A stretch of DNA of 12,953 bases from Actinomycetota bacterium (lineage in GTDB: Bacteria > Actinomycetota > Actinomycetes > Nanopelagicales > Nanopelagicaceae), in the NCBI GenBank assembly GCA_027731885.1, contig JAQCAO010000030.1, positions 1-12,953 on the forward strand. Direction: 5' to 3'. Shown here one piece after another: positions 6,807-12,953 of the stretch. The first letter of the stretch is position 1. Every line of letters begins with the position of its first letter. The notes under the pieces were generated by a model that was not told where the DNA came from, did no database searches, and saw only the letters and a program-made list of their open reading frames with translations. Position numbers and translations under genes: made by a program.

Positions 6807-8428
6807 TGAAGAAAGCCATTCTTCTTGTTCTTTTGAGTCTTGGTTTCTTTTCTCTGCAGGCTATCGGATCTGACGCCGCAACATCTAAGTTAAGCATGTC
6901 TTTAACGCAGACACCGGGTGGCGAAGAGCCGATTGTCACCTTATATGGTCTTCTTAAACCCGCTAAATCTGGAGTCAAAGTAACGGTACAAATTTATCTA
7001 GATGGTAAGTGGCAAGATACGCGCTTCTCATCTAAGTCAAAGCGCGTTGGTACTTGGCAGATTACTAAGGTTGCCTCAGCGCTAAATGCAAAGGTGCAGT
7101 ACCGCGCCAAAGCAAAAATCGGTAGTGAAAATATCTACTCACCTGCTAAATCAATCACCGTTAAATCGATACCTGAAATTTCGTCAGCAAACTCTCCATC
7201 GATAATTGACCAGTTAGGTCCGGGTGGAAGAATTCACGGCGCAGATGTTAGCCGCTGGCAACATCCAAATGATGCGCCAATTAATTTTGAGAAGATGTAC
7301 CGGGCGGGAATCAGATTTGTCATAATCAAGGCATCTGATACTCGCGATAAATCAGATGCTTTAGCCCTTAAATATTTGATTATGGATCGCTCTGCTGCGC
7401 AGGCTGCGGGAATTTACACCGGTTTTTATCACTATGCAGCGCTGCCAGATGTTAGGACAAATCGAGAGGTAATCATTGATGCTCAGGCACAGGCGCAGAA
7501 AGTGCTTTGGCGCTTAGGTAGTTTGGGGGGATATAACGAGCGTGATCTGCCCTACGCCTTGGATTTAGAGAATAACTGTGTTCGATATTCTGGCGGTACT
7601 TGCGCCAGATATTTACCAAAGTCAAAGATAACTTTATGGGCTAAAACTTTCTTAAAGGTAATGAAAGATAAGACAGATCGCACGCCAATTCTTTATTCAT
7701 ACCCAAGCTTCTTAGAAGGAGCAATGGTGCGCGATGAAGAGTTGAGCCAATACCCCTTATGGCTTGCGCAATACGCGGTAAATCCAGCTGATCCGCTGGC
7801 CCAACCAGGGCTAAAGGCTGGTGGTTGTTTTGTTCACTCTTGGACCACAGCTGATTGCTCATCTACTTGGATAATTTGGCAATACTCTTCTTGCGGTATC
7901 GCTCCTAAGTATGGAGTACCAGGTAATCGCTTAGATCTAAATGTATTTCGTGGCAGCCCGTCCACTTTCTTGGATCTAATAAAGGGACGTTGGGTGCCAG
8001 AAATTGCCGATCAGATGCCAAAGAATGAAACAACGACACTCACTTACAAAAATTTAAAGTTTTCAACTGTAGATAAACCAGTTAAATTGGAAGTAGATGT
8101 TATTAGACCAGATGGTCGACCGGTTGTCACCGGAACTGTTCGTTTCTATGTAGATCCGCTAACTCCAATTGATTCCAAATTGACGCAAACTGTCGTGCGG
8201 GCTACCAGCGGATCTTGGAAGTTGAGCGTTAAGGGTATCCCCGTAGGTTCGTGGCGTGGAGAAATCGGATTTATCGATGCAACTGGAACACACGCGGTTA
8301 GTAGAATGCCAATTGAATTTGCAATCGGAGAAGCGCCCCCAACTTCACCTACTGATGCCCCAAAGCCAATTCCTGCTCCTACCAAGAAGCCGGTAGCAGA
8401 TAGCTGCAAAAATCAAATTAAGAATTAG
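6806..8428 (+). CDS. Secreted GH25-family muramidase (lysozyme) with beta-rich side domains
   Basis: Expected to cut peptidoglycan glycan chains outside the membrane. It has 540 residues, starting at GTG with an adjacent ribosome site. Order: signal peptide (residues 1-25, KKAILLVLLSLGFF then an AIGSDAA cleavage-like region); an immunoglobulin-like beta domain (about 28-120); the GH25 barrel (about 143-392) with GADVSRWQ (Asp147), IIKASD, YTGFYHY, ALDLE (Asp253, Glu255), IIWQYSS and RLDLNVF; a second beta domain (about 407-505); and a proline-rich tail. The catalytic Asp and Glu of the family are all present. Five cysteines (258, 266, 341, 351, 363) cluster in the barrel and may form disulfides. 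The flanking beta domains probably bind the cell surface. It could serve wall remodelling or attack on other bacteria; no immunity gene is seen. Confidence 0.88.
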   Translation: MKKAILLVLLSLGFFSLQAIGSDAATSKLSMSLTQTPGGEEPIVTLYGLLKPAKSGVKVTVQIYLDGKWQDTRFSSKSKRVGTWQITKVASALNAKVQYRAKAKIGSENIYSPAKSITVKSIPEISSANSPSIIDQLGPGGRIHGADVSRWQHPNDAPINFEKMYRAGIRFVIIKASDTRDKSDALALKYLIMDRSAAQAAGIYTGFYHYAALPDVRTNREVIIDAQAQAQKVLWRLGSLGGYNERDLPYALDLENNCVRYSGGTCARYLPKSKITLWAKTFLKVMKDKTDRTPILYSYPSFLEGAMVRDEELSQYPLWLAQYAVNPADPLAQPGLKAGGCFVHSWTTADCSSTWIIWQYSSCGIAPKYGVPGNRLDLNVFRGSPSTFLDLIKGRWVPEIADQMPKNETTTLTYKNLKFSTVDKPVKLEVDVIRPDGRPVVTGTVRFYVDPLTPIDSKLTQTVVRATSGSWKLSVKGIPVGSWRGEIGFIDATGTHAVSRMPIEFAIGEAPPTSPTDAPKPIPAPTKKPVADSCKNQIKN

Positions 8429-8433
8429 CCCTT

Positions 8434-8449
8434 AAGTAAATATTCACTT
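8434..8449. promoter_or_regulatory. Near-palindrome in the GH25-galT gap
   Basis: AAGTAAATATTCACTT is symmetric except for one mismatched pair. It sits 46-61 bases before the galT start and just behind the GH25 stop. It could be a regulator site or a weak hairpin; no U tract follows. Confidence 0.25.
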
Positions 8450-8480
8450 TAATGTGCTCTTAATTGGGTTGAGTAGCCCG

Positions 8481-8486
8481 TAGAGT
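8481..8486 (+). promoter_or_regulatory. -10 element for a leaderless galT transcript
   Basis: TAGAGT ends 8 bases before ATG 8495, the distance expected if the message begins at or next to the start codon. No Shine-Dalgarno is present in front of this ATG and no convincing -35 box is visible. Confidence 0.4.
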
Positions 8487-8494
8487 TATCCACT

Positions 8495-9619
8495 ATGAGC
8501 CCGGTAGCGAAGATTGGCGCAGGAGTAACTCGCACTGATTTGGCAATGGCAGATGGCCGCACTATTCGTTATTACGATACTCAAGGACAAATCCGTAACG
8601 CCAAAGATCAACGCGCGCCAGAGGAACAACCAGGTATCGGCGAACTCCGCTTAGATCCGCTGGTAAATGAATGGGTGGTCATGGCGGCACATCGCCAGGG
8701 TCGCGTCTTCTTACCGCCTAAAGAGTTATGTCCGCTCTGTCCAACAACGAGCGATCTTTTAACTGAAGTACCAGATTCAAATTATGAAGTAGTTGTCTTT
8801 GATAATCGTTCTCCTTCAATGCGTGACCCGGAAGGCGATTGGGCGATTCCAGATTTAGTCGGAACGGAAACTGATCCCGGCACTGCAGCCGGAAAATGTG
8901 AAGTTATCTCTTTTACTGATAACCACAATTGCTCTTTTGCAGAACTAACTCCGCAAAGAGTTCGAGTATTGCTTGAGGCGTGGTCCGATCGCGTGCGCGA
9001 ACTTTCAAAAGAACCTTACATACATCACATCGCACCATTTGAAAATCGTGGCGAAGAAGTGGGCGTGACGCTCTCACACCCACATAGCCAGATTTATGCT
9101 TACTCATACCTTCCACCACGTGTGCAGAAAATGCTGGCGGTTGCTCAATTGCACTTTGAAAATACCGGTCGCATCCTGTTTGATGATGTTGTAGCGCGCG
9201 AGTTAAGAGATGGCGATCGAATCATCGCCAAAAACGCTCATTGGGTGGCTTTTGTTCCTTACGCTGCCCGCTATCCATTTGAGATTCACCTTGCGCCACT
9301 TAAGCCAGTCGCTGATTTAGCTGGACTCTCATCCACTCAATCTGATTCTTTTCCGGAAATTGCACTGGAGGTAATGCGTCGACTCGATGGCGTATTTGGG
9401 ATAGAAATGGCCTACATCGCGACTTGGCACCAAGCGCCTGTGCGTGAAGGTCGCGATTTACTGCGCCTTCATTGGCAGATTACTAGCGTTCGTCGCGCTC
9501 CAGGAAAGTTAAAGTATCTGGCAGGCAGTGAATCAGCGATGGGCGCATTTATTATGGATCTAAAGCCTGAACAATCTGCTGGACAGCTGCGCGATGTGGT
9601 TATTCAACCGCTGTCATAG
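8495..9619 (+). CDS. galT: Galactose-1-phosphate uridylyltransferase
   Basis: Second step of the Leloir pathway: exchanges UMP between UDP-glucose and galactose-1-phosphate, in the cytosol. It has 374 residues. Seen: GELRLDPL-NEWVVMA; zinc ligands in CPLC (Cys79, Cys82), His144 in TDNHN and His195; FDNRSPS; and the active site HPHSQ, with His197 as the uridylylated nucleophile and Gln199 matching the Escherichia coli enzyme's HPHGQ. IATWHQAPV near the C-terminus matches the metal-binding histidines of the second half. The GalT family assignment is secure. No galK or galE is in the window. An N-terminal extension of about 45 residues precedes the first family motif. The last 20 bases overlap the end of the convergent ACT gene. 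Confidence 0.95.
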   Translation: MSPVAKIGAGVTRTDLAMADGRTIRYYDTQGQIRNAKDQRAPEEQPGIGELRLDPLVNEWVVMAAHRQGRVFLPPKELCPLCPTTSDLLTEVPDSNYEVVVFDNRSPSMRDPEGDWAIPDLVGTETDPGTAAGKCEVISFTDNHNCSFAELTPQRVRVLLEAWSDRVRELSKEPYIHHIAPFENRGEEVGVTLSHPHSQIYAYSYLPPRVQKMLAVAQLHFENTGRILFDDVVARELRDGDRIIAKNAHWVAFVPYAARYPFEIHLAPLKPVADLAGLSSTQSDSFPEIALEVMRRLDGVFGIEMAYIATWHQAPVREGRDLLRLHWQITSVRRAPGKLKYLAGSESAMGAFIMDLKPEQSAGQLRDVVIQPLS

Positions 9620-9839
9620 ATATAACTTCTACGCCACCAATTGATCCTAGAACTTCTAATAGATCACTTGGATCGGTTCCGGGCACGGCAACTGTTACAT
9701 CATCGAAGCCGCGACCGCCTTCAGATTTAACAACCTCTAAACCTCGAATATCGCCACCAGCAGCGCCAATCGCTGACGCCAATAGGCCTAAAGACCCTGG
9801 TCGATCAGGTAGAGAAATTTGTAAACGAAAGAGCGCCAT
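9600..9839 (-). CDS. Small stand-alone ACT-domain protein
   Basis: A 79-residue soluble protein made of one ACT domain, a small-ligand (often amino acid) binding fold. Seen: the opening MALFRLQISLPDRPGSLG, with the D-x-PGSL turn that forms the ligand-binding loop; ASAIGAAGGDIRGLEVV (helix and second strand); a DDVTVAV strand; and DLLEVLGSIGGVEVISM at the end. There is no attached enzyme domain, so it may be an allosteric or partner subunit; which ligand is unknown. ATG 9839 was preferred over TTG 9845. No Shine-Dalgarno is present and a possible -10 (TAACCT) sits at leaderless distance. The gene ends inside galT on the opposite strand. Confidence 0.8.
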   Translation of the reverse strand: MALFRLQISLPDRPGSLGLLASAIGAAGGDIRGLEVVKSEGGRGFDDVTVAVPGTDPSDLLEVLGSIGGVEVISMTAVE

Positions 9840-9845
9840 AGGCAA

Positions 9846-9851
9846 AGGTTA
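9846..9851 (-). promoter_or_regulatory. -10-like TAACCT for the ACT gene, leaderless
   Basis: On the - strand TAACCT is followed by 6 bases and then ATG 9839, the spacing of a leaderless message. It lies within the inverted repeats at 9841-9867. Confidence 0.3.
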
Positions 9852-9867
9852 CCTTGCCCTGGGTAAC
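9848..9867. repeat. Inverted repeat between ACT gene and HtrA gene
   Basis: GTTACC and GGTAAC form perfect 6-bp arms with an 8-base loop (TTGCCCTG). A second, imperfect palindrome GGCAA-N8-TTGCC (9841-9858) overlaps it. The structure lies downstream of the HtrA stop and directly upstream of the ACT start, so it could end HtrA transcription, be an operator for the ACT gene, or both. Confidence 0.4.
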
Positions 9868-9899
9868 AATGACATTTACCACCAATTGCAACTCTCTAA

Positions 9900-11015
9900 T
9901 TAAAGCGCTGGTGCAGAGCCGAGAGTGACTTTATAACTCTTGCTCGTCCCATTTGGCAGAGTCGCGACCACTGTAATCTCGGTACCAGGAGCATATGAAC
10001 GTATCTTTACTACCGCAGCATCGCGATTTGAGATCTTAACTCCATCAATAGAGGTAATGATTGAACCGACAACCATTCCAGCTTTTACTGCCCCCTCGCC
10101 CGGAGTCAATGAATTAATCTTGGCTTGGGTATCTGCTGTTAACTCATCAAAGACCACGCCTAAGACCGGACGAGTTGATTTACCTGTCGCAATTATCTCT
10201 TCAATAACCCGCTTTGCCTCATTCATAGGAATTGCGAATCCAAGGCCGATACTTCCACTCGTGCCCCCTGATGAGAGACTTGCAATAGCTGAATTGACGC
10301 CAATTATTCGACCTCGTCTATCAACTAGCGCGCCACCAGAGTTACCTGGGTTAATTGCAGCATCTGTTTGAATGGCATTTACATATGAAAATGAATCCGC
10401 TGTACCTGCCGTAACTGGGCGATTTAGCGCGGAAACAATTCCTTGGGTAACTGTGTTGGACAGCCCAAGAGGGGAACCAATGGCGAGAACTTCATCGCCA
10501 ACACTAACTTTAGATGAATCCCCTATGGCTATCACTGGCAAGTTACCTTTTCTTACCAACAGAACGGCGACGTCGTAGACGCGATCTCGACCGACAATTG
10601 TGGCGGCAATCTCTGTACCATCGGCAAATTCAACTTTAATGGTGCCAGTTGTGACAGCGCTTTCAATCACGTGATTATTGGTAATGATGTAACTAGATGT
10701 GGAATTGGTTTGATAGATAGAGCCTGAACCAGATCCATTACCTGCAGCAGATCTCACCGAAATTGAGACAACCGATGGAGTGACAAGTGCTGAAATAGAT
10801 TTGGCATTTATTGAATTGCTTCCGATTTCCATAGCCGTTTTATTAGCTCTACACACACCCGCTTTAGCCAAGGTAAGCACTTGGGTCCGGTTATCTGCAC
10901 AAACGATAACGCTGCCTACCACCGAATTAGTGTTTGCTGTTGCCACTGAGCCAGCGATAACAGCGCCGAAGATAAAGGCGGCAGTTACTTTTAAAGGTGT
11001 GCGGTTAATTTTCAT
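9900..11015 (-). CDS. HtrA/DegP-type trypsin-like serine protease with PDZ domain
   Basis: An envelope quality-control or processing protease of 371 residues. Seen: an N-terminal hydrophobic segment (about 8-28, signal peptide or anchor); a short cysteine module (about 37-64, VIVCADNRTQVL ... GVCRANK) also common in secreted proteins of this group; the protease domain with catalytic His115 (ITNNHV), Asp148 (YDVAVL) and Ser226 (NPGNSGGAL), plus GSPLGLSNTVTQGIVSA; and a single C-terminal PDZ domain (about 283-366) with GSIITSIDGVKI. All three catalytic residues are intact, so it should be active. ATG 11015 has AAAGGGA 10 bases upstream. It starts 56 bases after the DoxX-Rieske gene on the same strand and may be co-transcribed. 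One PDZ domain is usual for actinobacterial members. Confidence 0.92.
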   Translation of the reverse strand: MKINRTPLKVTAAFIFGAVIAGSVATANTNSVVGSVIVCADNRTQVLTLAKAGVCRANKTAMEIGSNSINAKSISALVTPSVVSISVRSAAGNGSGSGSIYQTNSTSSYIITNNHVIESAVTTGTIKVEFADGTEIAATIVGRDRVYDVAVLLVRKGNLPVIAIGDSSKVSVGDEVLAIGSPLGLSNTVTQGIVSALNRPVTAGTADSFSYVNAIQTDAAINPGNSGGALVDRRGRIIGVNSAIASLSSGGTSGSIGLGFAIPMNEAKRVIEEIIATGKSTRPVLGVVFDELTADTQAKINSLTPGEGAVKAGMVVGSIITSIDGVKISNRDAAVVKIRSYAPGTEITVVATLPNGTSKSYKVTLGSAPAL

Positions 11016-11071
11016 ACTCTGATCATCCCTTTAATTACTTAACGTTTCCTGTGACCTAATTGAAAAAATGG

Positions 11072-11941
11072 CTAGGATTCTACGATCCAATCACCTTCGG
11101 TTTTAACCGTTATCTTAGCGAGAGGCTGGCTAGTTGGCCCGTCGAGTACCTTCGCCCCATCGAATGGATCAAAGATTGCGCCGTGGCAGGGGCACTGTAA
11201 ATTCTTGGTCGCAGAGTTAAATGAAACGCTGCACCCCTCGTGAGTACAGACCGCTGAGTAGGCAAAGATGCCGGTATTGGTACGGAATAAAACTGCGGGA
11301 GTTCCGGCTTTAGAAGTGAAGTTGTGGGTATCTCCAACTTTTAGCGCGGCATCTTCAAGAATTTGTAGCGCTTTTGCATCTGTGCTTGCACTCGATGATG
11401 CGAGCGTTCCCTTCGGAAAGAACCTTCCCAGGGCAACGCCTGCAATTGCGATAGCAGCAACGCTTGAAAGCTTGAAGAATCCCCTGCGATCAATTGAAAT
11501 TTTCTTACTTCGGCGAGATCCATATAAAAAGAGGAAGTAAGTAAGCCAGAGAATTGTGTATGCAGAGTTGCTGGCTAGAAAATATGGTTCAACGTTCCAA
11601 GTGCTCGCCAGCCATAAGGTAAGTGACATCAAGAATCCGCCCAAGGCAGCTGCCGTAGGCGCAATCCAGAGCAAAGTGGCTGCGCCAATCGCAAACTCGC
11701 TAACCATAATTAAGATTCCAATTTGCGTTGCATTTTCAATTAATCTGTTAAGTGCGAAATCAATTGGTGAATTTGCGGCAAAGGCAGAAATTTGTGAACC
11801 TATAAATGTGGGCGATCCAGAAGTTAAGAATCCTGGATCGTTCGCCTTATCCCAGCCTGCGTAGATCCAAGTAAACCCCAGCCAGGCTCTCAAGATACGC
11901 AGTGGCCAGATCTGGTTCTTCCAAGAATTTTTTAAGTTCAT
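11072..11941 (-). CDS. DoxX-Rieske fusion membrane protein with internal twin-arginine segment
   Basis: A 289-residue membrane redox protein. Order: cytosolic start; a DoxX-like domain (about 13-140) with RILRAWLGFTWIYAGWDK and about four membrane segments; a basic loop SRRSKKISIDRRGFFKLSS with a twin-arginine motif (Arg152-Arg153) before a further membrane segment (about 158-173); and an external Rieske [2Fe-2S] domain (about 190-289). Cluster ligands are Cys232 and His234 in CTHEGC and Cys250 and His253 in CPCH; Cys237 and Cys252 can make the disulfide typical of high-potential Rieske proteins. DoxX relatives include a quinone-linked thiosulfate oxidoreductase subunit. Inferred: passes electrons between quinone and a partner outside the membrane. 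ATG 11941 was chosen; the frame is open further upstream but runs into the tRNA. Confidence 0.85.
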   Translation of the reverse strand: MNLKNSWKNQIWPLRILRAWLGFTWIYAGWDKANDPGFLTSGSPTFIGSQISAFAANSPIDFALNRLIENATQIGILIMVSEFAIGAATLLWIAPTAAALGGFLMSLTLWLASTWNVEPYFLASNSAYTILWLTYFLFLYGSRRSKKISIDRRGFFKLSSVAAIAIAGVALGRFFPKGTLASSSASTDAKALQILEDAALKVGDTHNFTSKAGTPAVLFRTNTGIFAYSAVCTHEGCSVSFNSATKNLQCPCHGAIFDPFDGAKVLDGPTSQPLAKITVKTEGDWIVES

Positions 11942-11960
11942 ATATAAAAAGTAGCCCTTA

Positions 11961-11966
11961 ATTATG
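11961..11966 (-). promoter_or_regulatory. -10-like CATAAT before the DoxX-Rieske gene
   Basis: CATAAT differs from TATAAT in one base and lies 19 bases before ATG 11941. AAGGG between them could be the ribosome site. No good -35 box is visible. Confidence 0.35.
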
Positions 11967-11983
11967 AGAATCTGATGGGGACG

Positions 11984-11999
11984 CTCTGAAGTGCCAGAG
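11984..11999. terminator. Small hairpin downstream of tRNA-Asn
   Basis: CTCTG and CAGAG form a 5-bp stem with a 6-base loop, 23 bases downstream of the tRNA 3' end on its strand. No U tract follows, so a terminator or processing role is only possible. Confidence 0.2.
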
Positions 12000-12021
12000 T
12001 TGGATTGGCCGATCCTAGAAG

Positions 12022-12094
12022 CTGCCCCACCTGGCCTCGATCCAGGGACATCCGAATTAACAGTTCGGCGCTCTACCAACTGAGCTATGGGGCA
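12022..12094 (-). tRNA. tRNA-Asn (anticodon GTT)
   Basis: A 73-base cloverleaf: acceptor stem TGCCCCA/TGGGGCA with G discriminator, D arm GCTC-AGTTGGTA-GAGC, anticodon arm CCGAA-CTGTTAA-TTCGG, five-base variable loop, T arm CCTGG-ATCGAGG-CCAGG. The anticodon GTT reads AAC and AAU. CCA is not encoded, as usual in actinobacteria. All stems pair fully. The dnaG-tRNA-Asn order is common in actinobacteria. Confidence 0.95.
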
Positions 12095-12123
12095 TTGGTT
12101 ACAAACTTGTCGTGCAGGCGCAC

Positions 12124-12152
12124 ACTCTAGCGCAGGAGGTGCTCTCGGTCTA
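12124..12152 (-). promoter_or_regulatory. Candidate promoter for tRNA-Asn
   Basis: On the - strand TAGACC (12147-12152, overlapping the dnaG stop) and TAGAGT (12124-12129) are separated by 17 bases, each with four of six consensus matches. The start site would be about 20 bases before the tRNA. The same TAGAGT hexamer precedes galT. Confidence 0.35.
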
Positions 12153-12170
12153 AATCGAGCGAAGCGCTAG
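12127..12170. repeat. Long inverted repeat over the dnaG stop codon
   Basis: CTAGCGC and GCGCTAG are perfect 7-bp arms 30 bases apart. Inside them GCTC and GAGC can form a second stem whose loop holds the dnaG stop codon. No U tract follows in dnaG direction. It may act as a terminator, an RNA processing signal or a protein-binding site. Confidence 0.4.
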
Positions 12171-12953
12171 ATCGTGCAGCCCGCGACGGGTGGTTTCCAG
12201 GGCGACCAAAGTACTAAAGGCCGCTGTGTACTCCACTTCATTCTCCACTGGATTAAGTCGCTGCAGCGAAGATTTTAACTCCGCGATAGAACGCGAAATT
12301 GCGACTTCTCGCAACCTAGCAACAATGCTTTCGACATAGTGACCGGTGACTTCGCCATCTGCTCGTATTGGTTCCACATTTAATTCGGTAAAGAGAGAGC
12401 GCATATTCTCATCTGCGATATCGGATATCTCAACTGAACTCTGCTCCGAATGAGCGCTAATTATCGCAGCCAATTGGCTATAGGCAGGGTGGGTAAATGC
12501 ATTTGCTTCGATCTGGTTCCAATTTAAAATCAAGGAAGGCATTTGTAGACGCGCCTTCAGAACTTCGCGCTCGAGAATCAACCTTGGCTCTTGCGGATTA
12601 GGGCGCCATTGCACGCTTGGTACCGCTTCATCAGTTGGCGCAGTGGCTGTGTTTTGCGTTTGCTTCTTCAAACCTTGATTTACTGCTGCAGTTACCAATT
12701 CAACTTCGACTCCCAACCAACCTGCGAGTAAACGGCTGTATTCAGGGCGAAGTGATTTATCACGAATTTGCGCAACCAGCGGCGCAGTTGCATTTAACGC
12801 ATTGACCCGACCTTCTGCGCTATCTAATTTATGCAATCCAAGTTCAGTGCGAATTGCAAATTCAAATAACGGAACGCGCTTAGCAATCAGATCTCGTAGC
12901 GCAAGATCTCCCTTTTGTTGACGTAAATCGCACGGATCTAGCCCATCCGGCTC
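12150..12953 (-). CDS. dnaG: DNA primase DnaG, C-terminal part
   Basis: Primes DNA replication at the fork. The frame is open to the window edge, giving 267 C-terminal residues; the zinc-binding domain and most of the TOPRIM core are outside. Seen at the visible N-terminus: PDGLDPCDLRQQKGD then DLIAKRVPLFEFAIRTEL, a block typical of actinobacterial DnaG at the end of the catalytic core. After that comes a helical, less conserved linker and a C-terminal helicase-interaction domain ending RGLHDLALRSI. The stop TAG 12152-12150 lies in the loop of an inverted repeat, 55 bases before tRNA-Asn. A Met codon at 12836 is internal and is not a real start. Confidence 0.92.
   Translation of the reverse strand, partial: EPDGLDPCDLRQQKGDLALRDLIAKRVPLFEFAIRTELGLHKLDSAEGRVNALNATAPLVAQIRDKSLRPEYSRLLAGWLGVEVELVTAAVNQGLKKQTQNTATAPTDEAVPSVQWRPNPQEPRLILEREVLKARLQMPSLILNWNQIEANAFTHPAYSQLAAIISAHSEQSSVEISDIADENMRSLFTELNVEPIRADGEVTGHYVESIVARLREVAISRSIAELKSSLQRLNPVENEVEYTAAFSTLVALETTRRGLHDLALRSI

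Noticed and set aside
6806..8428. Phage endolysin or toxin with immunity gene
   Set aside because: The signal peptide, wall-binding-like side domains and lack of holin or immunity genes favour a chromosomal secreted muramidase.
9940..10371. 143-residue open frame opposite the HtrA gene
   Set aside because: A shadow of the strongly conserved protease frame, rich in Pro/Thr/Ile with no domain pattern.
11942..12079. N-terminal extension of the DoxX-Rieske protein to 335 residues
   Set aside because: It would be read from inside the tRNA-Asn gene and has no protein-like pattern; ATG 11941 gives a natural DoxX start.
1..12953. CRISPR arrays, insertion sequences, prophage or integrase attachment sites
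   Set aside because: No spaced direct repeats, transposase or integrase text, or tRNA-fragment repeats were seen; tRNA-Asn has no adjacent integrase.

Overview
The window looks like chromosome from a low-GC, gene-dense actinobacterium. The closest fit is the freshwater acI / Nanopelagicales type; this is inferred from gene families, the AT-lean codon use, tight gene packing, apparent leaderless starts and secreted-protein style, not from any search. Nothing points to phage, plasmid, insertion sequences or CRISPR.

Left part (1-5335): carbohydrate and acyl-CoA metabolism. On the + strand lie the end of a Cgl0158-like aldolase, iolB, and a Gfo/Idh/MocA dehydrogenase, packed as an inositol-catabolism operon. 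Facing them on the - strand is a two-gene unit, a second Gfo/Idh dehydrogenase followed directly by acetoacetyl-CoA synthetase. The two units converge with a 20-bp overlap of coding ends that forms an inverted repeat.

Middle (5336-6499): a decaying zone, unusual for a compact genome. An unrecognised coding remnant with two in-frame stops and at least two frame changes (about 5354-5770) is followed by a LuxR/NarL-type response regulator (5828-6499). The regulator has all its phosphorylation residues, but its frame is broken by two small indels that compensate each other, at a CT repeat and an A tract.

Centre right (6537-9839): a stand-alone small protein resembling the C-terminal domain of DNA polymerase III gamma/tau overlaps by one base the start of a secreted GH25 muramidase. 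Then comes galT, probably leaderless, overlapping the end of a convergent small ACT-domain protein by 20 bp.

Right part (9900-12953), all on the - strand: dnaG primase end, tRNA-Asn(GTT), a membrane protein fusing a DoxX domain to a Rieske [2Fe-2S] domain through an internal twin-arginine segment, and an HtrA/DegP-type envelope serine protease with PDZ domain. The DoxX-Rieske fusion is the most interesting intact protein; the decay zone is the most interesting region.
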